The position numbers and the translations under genes are program-made. Shown here piece after piece: positions 18,332 to 26,212 of a DNA stretch of 64,000 bases. Below the pieces are notes generated by a model. That model saw only the letters and a program-made list of their open reading frames with translations. It was not told where the DNA came from and ran no database searches. Within the stretch, counting starts at the first letter, position 1, and the number at the start of each line of letters is the position of its first letter. This stretch comes from an uncultured bacterium (GTDB lineage: Bacteria; Bacillota; Clostridia; Lachnospirales; Lachnospiraceae). The stretch spans positions 70,089-134,088 of the forward strand of contig CAOKFN010000004.1 of assembly GCA_948467735.1 (NCBI GenBank), written 5' to 3'.

Positions 18332-19828
18332 ATGGAAAAGGGAAAAAATTTTTCCTCAAGCCAAAGGGATGAACGGGAAAAAAAGCTTTCCATGCAGGCG
18401 GAGACCGAGCATTATCTAACAGGCGCTTTGCAGGCGGATATGGCATATTTGAACAAGACATTGGATGTGACTTCAAATTTTGACATAATTTACCGGGTCA
18501 TTGAAATCGGCGGAAAAGAAGCCTGCATGTATCTGGTGGACGGTTTCTGCAAGGATGATATGGCCCAGAAGCTGCTGCAGTATTTTATGGATATGAAACC
18601 GGAGGATATGCCTCAGGACATGCATGGATTATCAAAACAGTTTACTCCCTATGTGGAGGTGGATATTGAGGCCGGATGCGGTACCTTAATAAAATCTCTG
18701 CTTTCGGGCATGTTTCTGCTCTTGATAGACGGTTATGACAAAGCCTTGGTACTGGATACCAGAACCTATCCGTCCCGGGGCGTGGAAGAGCCGGAGAAGG
18801 ATAAGGTGCTCCGAGGTTCTAAGGATGGCTTTGTGGAAACTGTGGTTTCCAATACCGCGCTGATTCGCCGCAGAATCCGCAGTACCGACCTTCATATGGA
18901 GATGATGAGCGCCGGAGAAAGTTCTCATACGGACATTGTATTGTGCTACATGAAAAAACGTGTGGATTTAGACTTCTTAGCAGAAATCAAGCAAAAAATT
19001 CAGGAAATTCAGGTAGATTCCCTGTCCATGAATCAGGAATCTCTGGCGGAATGCCTTTATCAGCGGAAGTGGTACAATCCGTTTCCGAAATTCAAATATA
19101 CGGAACGTCCGGATGCGGCGGCGGCACAGATATTAGAGGGCAATATTGTCATTTTGGTAGATAATTCACCCTCGGCAATGATACTGCCGGCCACTATTTT
19201 TGATGTGCTGGAAGAAGCGGACGATTACTATTTTCCGCCCATCACAGGAACCTATCTGCGTATGACTAGGTTTCTGATTTCTCTGCTCACCTACCTGATT
19301 CCTCCCACATTTTTACTGCTGATGAATCATAATCAATGGATACCTGAAAGTTTTTCTTTCATTATGTTGAAGGAAGAACCAAATATACCGATTATCTGGC
19401 AGTTTCTTATCTTGGAGCTCGCCATAGACGGTCTGAAGCTGGCCGCCATCAATACTCCTAATATGCTCAGCACGCCCTTAAGCGTCATGGCGGCATTGGT
19501 GCTGGGGGAATTCTCGGTAGAGAGCGGATGGTTTTCGTCCGAGGTCATGCTGTATATGGCGTTCGTGGCCATAGCCAATTATACGCAGGCAAACTACGAA
19601 CTTGGGTATGCATTAAAATTCCTGCGTATTTTAAACCTGCTGCTGACACAATGGTTTGGATTATGGGGATTTATCGCGGGCAATTTGATTGCGCTGCTGG
19701 CAGTCTGCTGCAACAAAACCGTTTCCCATCACAGTTATATTTATCCTCTGATTCCTTTTGACTGGAAAAACCTAAAAAACAGGCTTATCCGAAGACGCCT
19801 TCCGGGCGCTATAAAGAAAAAATCTTAA
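18332..19828 (+). CDS. GerA-family spore membrane protein (SpoVAF-like)
   Basis: 498 residues. The soluble N-terminal half contains the GerA signature region: TRTYPSRGVEEPEKDKVLRG and DGFVETVVSNTALIRRRIR. Then come 5-6 membrane segments (FLISLLTYLIPPTFLLLM, VMLYMAFVAIANYT, GLWGFIAGNLIALLAV). The TYPSRG...VLRGS wording is closer to SpoVAF than to nutrient receptor A subunits. SpoVAF sits in the spore inner membrane and helps germination signalling. No B or C receptor genes and no spoVA operon are adjacent, which also argues against a complete germinant receptor. It is an orphan here. Confidence 0.85.
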   Translation: MEKGKNFSSSQRDEREKKLSMQAETEHYLTGALQADMAYLNKTLDVTSNFDIIYRVIEIGGKEACMYLVDGFCKDDMAQKLLQYFMDMKPEDMPQDMHGLSKQFTPYVEVDIEAGCGTLIKSLLSGMFLLLIDGYDKALVLDTRTYPSRGVEEPEKDKVLRGSKDGFVETVVSNTALIRRRIRSTDLHMEMMSAGESSHTDIVLCYMKKRVDLDFLAEIKQKIQEIQVDSLSMNQESLAECLYQRKWYNPFPKFKYTERPDAAAAQILEGNIVILVDNSPSAMILPATIFDVLEEADDYYFPPITGTYLRMTRFLISLLTYLIPPTFLLLMNHNQWIPESFSFIMLKEEPNIPIIWQFLILELAIDGLKLAAINTPNMLSTPLSVMAALVLGEFSVESGWFSSEVMLYMAFVAIANYTQANYELGYALKFLRILNLLLTQWFGLWGFIAGNLIALLAVCCNKTVSHHSYIYPLIPFDWKNLKNRLIRRRLPGAIKKKS

Positions 19829-19852
19829 CTTGATTTACGAGCGCATGAAGTT

Positions 19853-19998
19853 ATGGTATAATGACCTTATTCATGGCCGGAAGCGGCCGAATGGCCATCC
19901 ATACCATGATTGCATTGTAATCATGGTATAATGACCTTATTCATGGTCGGAAGCGGCCGAATGGCATTTGTACCATGATTTTTAACAATCATGGTACA
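19853..19998 (+). repeat. Two 70-bp tandem copies of a structured leader-like element
   Basis: The segment ATGGTATAATGACCTTATTC... starts at 19853 and again at 19923, 70 bases later, nearly identical through GGAAGCGGCCGAATGGC. Each copy is followed by its own perfect hairpin: ATACCATGATT/AATCATGGTAT (19910-19928 region) and TGTACCATGATT/AATCATGGTACA (19969-19998). Each starts with an extended -10-like TATAAT. It lies between the SpoVAF-like gene and degV. The same core is present at 765-866. Confidence 0.8.
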
Positions 19999-20030
19999 AA
20001 ATAGACTTTGACGGGCAGGGAGGTATCAAT

Positions 20031-20903
20031 ATGTTTAAAATTGTAACGGAAAGTACTGCTGATTTGCCGAAAGAATATTTGGAAAAGCACAATATTGGCT
20101 GTATGCCCATCAGCTATATTCTTGACGGCGTGACATACGGAAGGGACAAAGAACTGGATTGGAAGGAATTCTATGCCATGATGCGTGAAGAGGGCAAAAT
20201 GCCCACCACATCCCAAATCAATCCTGTGGAAGCAAAAGAATACTTTGAGGAGTTTATCAAAACAGATAAAGAGATTCTTCATCTGGCTTTTTCTTCCGGC
20301 TTAAGCGGCACATACAATAATCTGCGCATGGCGGCCGCGGAAATCATGGAAGAGCATCCGGATGTCAAAATCATTGTGATAGACAGCCTGTGCGCCTCTA
20401 TGGGAGAGGGATTGTTCGTACATAAGGCTGTGACAATGCGGGATGCGGGAAAAACAATGGAAGAAACCGCCCAATGGCTGCAGGAAAATGTGCAGAATTT
20501 TGTCCATGCATTCACGGTAAATGATTTGTTCCATCTTTACAGAGGAGGTCGTGTCAGCAAAACTACAGCGGTAATTGGAACCTTGGCGTCCATTAAACCA
20601 ACTCTGCATGTGGATAGGGAAGGGCGCCTAATCGTCATTGGCAAAGTACGAGGCCGGAAGAAGTCCCTTCATGCGCTGGTGAATTATATGGAAGAAAAAA
20701 TGGGAGCCAGAGCACAGGAAAACAGGGATGATATGATTTTTATCAGCCATGGCGATGCTCTGGAAGATGCGGAATATGTCCGTGACTTAATCAAAGAGCG
20801 CTTTGGAATGGAACATTTCATGATTAACCACATCGGCCCTACGATTGGCACTCATGCCGGTCCCGGGACGGTGGCGCTGTTTTTTATGGGAGATTCCCGA
20901 TGA
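20031..20903 (+). CDS. DegV-family fatty-acid-binding protein
   Basis: FKIVTESTADLPKEYLEKHN at the N-terminus, PTTSQINPVE, AFSSGLSGTYNN and GPTIGTHAGPGTVALFFMG are the standard DegV motifs, including the Ser/Thr residues that bind the fatty acid carboxylate. In Gram-positive bacteria such proteins (FakB) present fatty acids to the kinase FakA; no FakA is in the window. 290 residues. It starts behind CAGGGAGG, and its TGA overlaps the following response-regulator ATG. Confidence 0.93.
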   Translation: MFKIVTESTADLPKEYLEKHNIGCMPISYILDGVTYGRDKELDWKEFYAMMREEGKMPTTSQINPVEAKEYFEEFIKTDKEILHLAFSSGLSGTYNNLRMAAAEIMEEHPDVKIIVIDSLCASMGEGLFVHKAVTMRDAGKTMEETAQWLQENVQNFVHAFTVNDLFHLYRGGRVSKTTAVIGTLASIKPTLHVDREGRLIVIGKVRGRKKSLHALVNYMEEKMGARAQENRDDMIFISHGDALEDAEYVRDLIKERFGMEHFMINHIGPTIGTHAGPGTVALFFMGDSR

Positions 20904-21601
20904 CAATGTACCGTTTTGTAATCTGCGACGACAATCCTGCGGATGCGGATTATGTGGCTTCATTGATTGAGGCATGGAGCAGAAATAAAGGTATCATCCT
21001 CCGGATAGAGAAATATTCTTCCGCAGAAGCGTTTCTGTTTGCATATGCGGAAGATAATTCCGTTGATGTGCTCTTTCTTGATATTGAGATGGAGAAAATG
21101 AGCGGAGTTGAACTGGCAAAACGGCTGAGACAGGAAGGGGCCGGACTTCAGCTTGTCTTTATCACAGGATATATGGAGTATATCGCAGAAGGATATGATG
21201 TGGAAGCGCTTCATTATCTGCTTAAGCCCGTGATGTCAGAGAAGCTGAACGCCGTGCTGGACCGCGCGATAGAACGTCTCAAAATAAGAGAAAACTCACT
21301 GCTCTTAAAGCTTCCCGGAGGTATTGTCAGACTGCCCTTATATGAAATACGGTACTTGGAATCGGAAAAAAATTATGTCTCAATTCACGCCGATGAAACT
21401 TATCGTATAAAGCGCGCCTTGACTGAAATAAAAAAGGAATTGGATGAAAGCTTCTATCAAATTCATCGGTCTTATATTATAAATTTACGATTTGTGCGGA
21501 AAGCGGCCAAGATGGAAGTGACATTAAAGGACAGCACGATACTGCCTTTGTCCAAGAAATGGTATGAAGGCCTAAATCGGGCGCTGATAAAATATTTTTA
21601 A
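20900..21601 (+). CDS. LytTR-family response regulator (AgrA-like)
   Basis: The receiver domain (residues 4-120) has acidic CDDN, phosphoacceptor Asp in VLFLDIEM, Thr in FITGY and Lys in LLKPV. The C-terminal LytTR DNA-binding domain has IRYLESEKNYVSIHA and FYQIHRSYIINLRFV. The ATGA overlap with degV implies coupled expression. The next gene is a GHKL histidine kinase, giving a compact two-component system. Binding sites of LytTR regulators are imperfect direct repeats; none is assigned here. Confidence 0.92.
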   Translation: MTMYRFVICDDNPADADYVASLIEAWSRNKGIILRIEKYSSAEAFLFAYAEDNSVDVLFLDIEMEKMSGVELAKRLRQEGAGLQLVFITGYMEYIAEGYDVEALHYLLKPVMSEKLNAVLDRAIERLKIRENSLLLKLPGGIVRLPLYEIRYLESEKNYVSIHADETYRIKRALTEIKKELDESFYQIHRSYIINLRFVRKAAKMEVTLKDSTILPLSKKWYEGLNRALIKYF

Positions 21602-21642
21602 TCATTTCTGCTTTGGACGGGGCTGTGACAGGAGAACTTATA

Positions 21643-22302
21643 ATGATTTGGCTGGATAAATTAATTGATAAGCGGATTGCAGAATACCAGAGCAATCTGC
21701 TTGCCACTCACTATGCGGAGGTGGAAAACATGTATCTCCAGACACGGGGCTGGAGGCATGATTATCGCAATCATATTCAAGTTCTGAACAGTTATGCGGA
21801 AATGGGAGACCTCGAATCCATAAAAGCTTATTTAAAGGAATTGAGCATCGACCTTGCCTCCGTAGATACAGTGCTGAAAACCGGAAATAAAATGACGGAC
21901 GTTATTTTAAACAGCAAAATTTCTCTGGCCAGATCTCAAAATATAACCGTGATGGCGGACGCTCATGTACCTGTGTCATTGACCACCTCGGAAATCGATT
22001 TGTGTATTATTATAGGGAATCTCTTTGACAACGCCATTGAAGCCTGTATGCAGCTTCCCGAACAGGAACGAATGATTCGCATATATATGGAAATGAAAAA
22101 TACTCAGCTCTACATGTCTTTCACCAATACCACAGCTCAAAAAAAACAGCGGAAGGAAGCCGGAAGGTTTCACAGCACAAAAGGGGCGGGACACGGCTAT
22201 GGCTTGGTGCGGACCGATACAATAATAGAAAGACACCAAGGATATATTAACCGAAACAGTGAAGACGGTGCTTTTACGACAGAAATTCTGCTGCCTCAAT
22301 AG
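21643..22302 (+). CDS. Soluble GHKL histidine kinase without sensor domain
   Basis: RGWRHDYRNHIQVLNSY is the phosphoacceptor helix of AgrC/CitA-type kinases, IIIGNLFDNAIEAC is the N box, and GHGYGLVRTDTIIERHQGYI is the G box of the ATPase. AgrC-like kinases usually have about 200 residues of membrane segments in front; here the protein begins 40 residues before the dimerisation helix with no membrane segment. AGGAGA before 21643 supports this as the real start, so it is not just a truncated call. It probably acts on the adjacent LytTR regulator, with an input that must be cytoplasmic or come from a partner protein (inference). Confidence 0.88.
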   Translation: MIWLDKLIDKRIAEYQSNLLATHYAEVENMYLQTRGWRHDYRNHIQVLNSYAEMGDLESIKAYLKELSIDLASVDTVLKTGNKMTDVILNSKISLARSQNITVMADAHVPVSLTTSEIDLCIIIGNLFDNAIEACMQLPEQERMIRIYMEMKNTQLYMSFTNTTAQKKQRKEAGRFHSTKGAGHGYGLVRTDTIIERHQGYINRNSEDGAFTTEILLPQ

Positions 22303-22333
22303 TATGTCTCCCCAAAATTCGTTATTTTTTATC

Positions 22334-22397
22334 AAGGCGCGTCTGAAAACTGCTTTCTTTGATCTAGGTCAGGGGAATCCGTTTTCAGACGCGCCTT
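22334..22397 (+). terminator. Hairpin after the two-component genes
   Basis: A 17-bp perfect stem: AAGGCGCGTCTGAAAAC (22334-22350) with GTTTTCAGACGCGCCTT (22381-22397), loop 30. The T tail is short. It separates the two-component unit from the cotJ operon. Confidence 0.6.
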
Positions 22398-22509
22398 TGT
22401 GCCCCATCCGGCCGGAAATCGAAGCTTCCCCTCCATTCCATTGCACAGTTTTTTCTCTTTTTCATATCTTGATATAGAATAAATCTTAAAACCCAAGAAA
22501 GGAATCAAT

Positions 22510-22683
22510 ATGCAGCAGGAACAGTTTAACGATAACAGTATTGATAAATTTCCGGTTGCTATGGCTTATGTACCATGGCAGAAATTTGACAAGATGTATG
22601 ATGATTTAGAGAAGGCTTATTGTATCGGTACGATATTTCCAGAACTGAATAAGCCCTTCACGGGAAGGAGATGCGTATCATGA
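22510..22683 (+). CDS. cotJA: Spore coat associated protein CotJA
   Basis: 57 residues, start behind AAAGGAATC. The sequence YVPWQKFDKMYDDLEKAYCI followed by GTIFPELNKPF is the CotJA family signature. It belongs to the spore coat and is normally expressed in the mother cell under SigE with CotJB and CotJC. Its TGA overlaps the cotJB ATG (ATGA). CATATCTT at 22463-22470 resembles a SigE -10 box, but I see no convincing -35. Confidence 0.92.
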   Translation: MQQEQFNDNSIDKFPVAMAYVPWQKFDKMYDDLEKAYCIGTIFPELNKPFTGRRCVS

Positions 22684-22934
22684 GCGAAAAAGAGCAGCTG
22701 TTAAGGGATATTGGAATTGCGGATTTTGTACTGACCGAGCTGACGATGTATTTGGATACACATCCCCATGACCGTCGGGCAATGGAGTACTTCAATCATT
22801 ACAACAGGCTTAAGCTTCAGATGGAAAAGGAATTTTCACAGAAATATTATCCTTTGAATACCAGATGGGCGGAAAGCAGCAAGGAATGGCGATGGGGAGC
22901 GGCTCCCCTGCCGTGGGAAGGAGAGTGCGTATAA
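22680..22934 (+). CDS. cotJB: Spore coat protein CotJB
   Basis: 84 residues with the CotJB pattern: an N-terminal helix (LLRDIGIADFVLTELTMYLDTHP), then AMEYFNHYNRLKLQMEKEF and a C-terminal W-P-rich tail ending PLPWEGEC. GGAAGGAG lies nine bases before the ATG at 22680, which also overlaps the cotJA stop. An ATG at 22671 is too close to the ribosome site. The TAA is immediately followed by the cotJC ATG. Confidence 0.93.
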   Translation: MSEKEQLLRDIGIADFVLTELTMYLDTHPHDRRAMEYFNHYNRLKLQMEKEFSQKYYPLNTRWAESSKEWRWGAAPLPWEGECV

Positions 22935-23171
22935 ATGTGGAGTTATGAGAAGCGATTGGAATTTCCTGTAAATATTAAACAGCCCAATGCCAAATTGGCA
23001 CAGGTTATCATTTCTCAATATGGCGGCCCGGACGGAGAGATGGGCGCCAGTATGCGTTATCTTTCCCAGCGCTATTCCATGCCTTACCGCGAAGTGGCGG
23101 GTGTGCTGACAGATATCGGTGTATCCGCTGCTAAACTGCGCATAAAGGCTGTCCTTTCATGTATTGTTTAG
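22935..23171 (+). CDS. cotJC: cotJC 5' part, interrupted after codon 62
   Basis: CotJC is a manganese-catalase-like coat enzyme of about 190-200 residues. Residues 1-62 here are perfectly CotJC-like (MWSYEKRLEFPVNIKQPN, QYGGPDGEMGASMRYLSQRY, VLTDIG). The similarity then stops dead; the frame runs 16 more codons through unrelated sequence to a TAG. The break is inside the metal-ligand helix TDIG-TEELAHME, so this fragment cannot bind the dimetal centre. The missing remainder is at 27524-27952, in the same frame when the two GATAT cores are joined. The promoter and ribosome site of the cotJ operon are intact upstream. Confidence 0.93.
   Translation: MWSYEKRLEFPVNIKQPNAKLAQVIISQYGGPDGEMGASMRYLSQRYSMPYREVAGVLTDIGVSAAKLRIKAVLSCIV
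23110..23121 (+). other. Left recombination site (attL) in cotJC
   Basis: CAGATATCGGTG. It aligns with the right site as AC(A/G)GATAT(C/A)GGT. The sequence left of the core is cotJC and right of it is element DNA. Confidence 0.8.
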
Positions 23172-23224
23172 GCAAATTATATATTTCAGGCAATTTAGAC
23201 AATTTAAAACAAGGGGACGAATCA

Positions 23225-23416
23225 TTGGAAGATATCGAGCAATATCTGCAGGTGGAATATTTTACTGTGGAAAATGATACTGTGGTTAATGAAATGACCG
23301 AAAAGGAATTGTATTCTTTCTCACAGCTGATGAAAAACGGAATCTACAAAGAACTTCACCACAGAAAGTTATTGAATGATATGCAGTTAAATTTACTTTT
23401 AACGCAAAAAACATGA
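23225..23416 (+). CDS. Small element protein before the recombinase, possible directionality factor
   Basis: About 63 residues if the TTG at 23225 (AAGGGG eight bases ahead) is used. An ATG at 23159, overlapping the stop of the broken cotJC frame, would give 85 residues. It is acidic at the N-terminus (LEDIEQYLQVEYFTVEND) and ends in a helical hairpin, MKNGIYKELHHRKLLNDMQL, reminiscent of SHOCT-type tails. It ends about 30 bp before the recombinase. Recombination directionality factors of large serine recombinases are small and often adjacent, so it is a candidate; there is no recognised homology behind that idea. Confidence 0.6.
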   Translation: MEDIEQYLQVEYFTVENDTVVNEMTEKELYSFSQLMKNGIYKELHHRKLLNDMQLNLLLTQKT

Positions 23417-23446
23417 CACAAGGATATCTCAGGAGGCGGCAGACAT

Positions 23447-25138
23447 ATGGAAAAAGTTCTAAGAGCGGCGGCATATGCAAGAGTTTCAACGGATAAAGAC
23501 GACCAGATAAACTCGCTGGAAAGTCAAAAGACCTATTTTACGGAATATATTCTGGCGCGCAGGGGCTGGACCTTGACGCAGATTTACTATGATGAGGGAA
23601 TCAGCGGAACCCAGACTGAGAAACGGGCAGGTTTTAACGCCATGATAGCTTCCGCCATGCGCGGCGAAATTGATATCATTTTGACAAAAGAAGTCTGCCG
23701 TTTTGCCCGAAATACCGTGGATACGCTTTATTTTACAAGACGGCTGAAGGAGGCCGATGTGGGCGTGATTTTTACAATTGACAATATCGATACCAGAGAT
23801 GCGGACGGAGAGCTGCGCCTGACTATTATGGCCTGTATCGCGCAGGAGGAAAGCCGCAAGACGTCAGAACGCGTAAAATGGGGACAGAAGCGGCGCATGG
23901 AACAGGGAATTGTTTTCGGCAGGAATATGCTGGGATATACGGTTAAAAACGGCGTCTTAACAATTAATGATGAAGAAGTTCCTGTGGTACGGGCCATTTT
24001 CCACAAATATACCAACGAAGGAAAAGGCGCTCATATAATTGCGAGGGAGCTTATGGAGGAAGGCTTGTACCCCAAATATATTTCCTGTTGGTCGAATACG
24101 ACGATTCTCCGAGTGCTCCGCAATGAGAAATATGCGGGGGATTTATGTCAGAAAAAAACAATTACTCCCAATTTTCTGACACACCAAAAAAAGAAGAATC
24201 ATGGGGAAGAAGAGATGATATATTTGACAGATCATCATGCGCCCATCATTGACAGAGACTTATGGAACCGCACCCAAGCGGAACTGCTTCGCAGAAGTCC
24301 CTCGGGCGAAGCAAAAGTCAAGTACAGCAATCGATATTGGTGCAGCGGCAGAATCCTCTGCGGGGAATGCGGCAGAAATTTTGTAAGCCATACCAAAAAA
24401 ACAACCAACGGAACTCTATATAAAGCGTGGCGCTGTTTGGAAAACGCCAGCCATGGAACCAGAAAAAACGACGCCTGCAGCGGCATGGGCTGCGACAATC
24501 ACTCTGTGAACGAACTGGCCCTTTTGACCTGCGTATGTCATGCCGTGAGGCTTATCGCAGTCAATCGTGAAAAAATAAAAAAGGAAATGATGGCGGAAAT
24601 CAATCAAATTGCGGCGGCGCCTGTTTTGCAAGAATACTCCTTAGCAGAACGGGCGCATTCCATGGAAAGGCAGACACTTTCTCCGGAAGAAGCGGCAGCT
24701 TCCATCGAAAAACTACGGGCTAAAAAACGAAAAGCAATTGATTTAATGCTGGAAGGAATTATTACCAAAGAGGATCTGCTGGTTCAAACCCAATGGTACG
24801 ACAAGGAAATTGAAGCTCTAAATCAGGAGAAAATAATATCAAAGCAAAAAGGAAAACAAAAGGAAACTTTGCAGGCAGATTTCAAAGAAATCTATTCCTC
24901 AGCAATAGATGAAATTCTATATTCCAGCGAAACCAATGGACGGCTGTATCATGAAATATTGGAAAGAATCGTAATACACCGGGACAATTATGTGGATGTG
25001 TGGCTGAAATACGTTCCCTTCGGCGTCCGGCTGAAGATAAAGACAAGCGGCAGGCTGACGGCGTTTCATACGGAAATATTAGAGACTCTGTTCCTGAAGA
25101 GAAAGAATACTGTGGCCGGAATTGAAGCTTCTCATTAA
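23447..25138 (+). CDS. Large serine recombinase of the cotJC element
   Basis: 563 residues. The resolvase catalytic domain begins AAYARVSTDKDDQINSLESQ with Ser14 as nucleophile. The Arg residues of the active site are in KEVCRFARNTVDTLYF and QEESRKTSERVKWGQ. A Recombinase domain follows (GRNMLGYTV, HIIARELMEEGLYPKY, SNTTILRVLRNEKYAGDL), then a zinc ribbon (CSGRILCGECGRNF ... C ... C), and a coiled-coil C-terminus. Length and domains match SpoIVCA-like and phage integrases that act on short att cores. GGAGGCGG precedes the ATG. One TTCCATGGAA unit at 24658 adds AHSMERQ near residue 405. It is the only site-specific recombinase inside the element. Confidence 0.95.
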   Translation: MEKVLRAAAYARVSTDKDDQINSLESQKTYFTEYILARRGWTLTQIYYDEGISGTQTEKRAGFNAMIASAMRGEIDIILTKEVCRFARNTVDTLYFTRRLKEADVGVIFTIDNIDTRDADGELRLTIMACIAQEESRKTSERVKWGQKRRMEQGIVFGRNMLGYTVKNGVLTINDEEVPVVRAIFHKYTNEGKGAHIIARELMEEGLYPKYISCWSNTTILRVLRNEKYAGDLCQKKTITPNFLTHQKKKNHGEEEMIYLTDHHAPIIDRDLWNRTQAELLRRSPSGEAKVKYSNRYWCSGRILCGECGRNFVSHTKKTTNGTLYKAWRCLENASHGTRKNDACSGMGCDNHSVNELALLTCVCHAVRLIAVNREKIKKEMMAEINQIAAAPVLQEYSLAERAHSMERQTLSPEEAAASIEKLRAKKRKAIDLMLEGIITKEDLLVQTQWYDKEIEALNQEKIISKQKGKQKETLQADFKEIYSSAIDEILYSSETNGRLYHEILERIVIHRDNYVDVWLKYVPFGVRLKIKTSGRLTAFHTEILETLFLKRKNTVAGIEASH

Positions 25139-25252
25139 AATACGGCGCTGACGGTAACAGCCTCAAAAGGAAAAAGAAAAATTTAGCAGAAATAATGACA
25201 GATTTATGAATTTATGTTAAAATCTGTTCAAGGGATTCAGGGGGGACTTAAT

Positions 25253-26206
25253 ATGGATGAACAGAAAAAAAATTATAATATAATTGAATACGCGCTGACT
25301 ATGCTGCTCAGCCCTGAGAATCATTTTATTGACACAAGTCATCCCGACAGTCAGGATAAATTGTCAAATACAGCCTGTTCTGAGGATTTTTATAATTATC
25401 AGACCGCACAGGAAATCATTAAATTTATGGATGAAATGCCGGGAGGCTTTCTGATTTACCACGCTGATGAAGAAGAAAAAATTATATATGCAAACAAGGC
25501 GCTGCTTCGCATTTTTCAATGTGAGTCATTAAAAGAATTCCAAGAATTTACAGGCAATTCCTTTAAGGGAATCGTATTCCATGAAGATTTAGAAAGAGTG
25601 GAGCAGAGCATCTGGGAACAGATTACCGACAGTCAGTATGATTTGGATTACGTGGAGTATCGAATTGTCAGAAAGGATGGGCAGATACGCTGGATTGAAG
25701 ACTATGGGCATTTTATACACAGCGAATTCATCGGAGATATTTTTTATGTGTTCTTAGGCGACGCCACGGAGAAGAGAAAACGCCTGCAGACGGAAACCGC
25801 GTTAATTTTGAGGGAGACAAGGCAGAAAGAACAGAGACTGCAGGATTTGATTGACGAATATGACAGAGAGCGGAAATTGATTAATCAGGAACATCTGCGG
25901 CGTATGGAAGTAATTGAAGGGCTCAGCGTAAATTATGAATCCATATTGTATGTTGACTTGGACGCCGACCAGATCCTTCCCTACCGGCTCAGCAGCCGTA
26001 CAGAATGTCAGTTCGGAGGAAGGTATCGTGCCGGCAGATTCTGTAATTATGCCGTCGATTATGTGAATACTTGGGTACATCCTGAGGATCGCGAACTGGT
26101 GATTAAAGCAACTTCTCCTGCGTACATCCGTGAAAAATTAGCAGAAAACAAAACTTATTACATCAATTATAGAGTAATTGAAAATGACAGAAACCTGTAT
26201 CTGTAG
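25253..26206 (+). CDS. PAS hybrid histidine kinase, N-terminal part before an in-frame TAG
   Basis: Starts behind GGGGGG. Residues about 65-190 are a PAS domain with PAC motif (IIYANKALLRIFQ, EYRIVRKDGQIRWIEDYGHF), followed by a coiled-coil (LRETRQKEQRLQDLIDEY) and a second sensor module (SILYVDLDADQILPYRL). The frame meets TAG at 26204-26206 after NRNLYL and continues without shift as LRVVNVGNKEHISQIVMGYR. In related Lachnospiraceae kinases that position is typically Gln (CAG), so one C-to-T change explains the stop. Without readthrough this part would be a stand-alone sensor module. Confidence 0.85.
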   Translation: MDEQKKNYNIIEYALTMLLSPENHFIDTSHPDSQDKLSNTACSEDFYNYQTAQEIIKFMDEMPGGFLIYHADEEEKIIYANKALLRIFQCESLKEFQEFTGNSFKGIVFHEDLERVEQSIWEQITDSQYDLDYVEYRIVRKDGQIRWIEDYGHFIHSEFIGDIFYVFLGDATEKRKRLQTETALILRETRQKEQRLQDLIDEYDRERKLINQEHLRRMEVIEGLSVNYESILYVDLDADQILPYRLSSRTECQFGGRYRAGRFCNYAVDYVNTWVHPEDRELVIKATSPAYIREKLAENKTYYINYRVIENDRNLYL

Positions 26207-26212
26207 CTTCGA

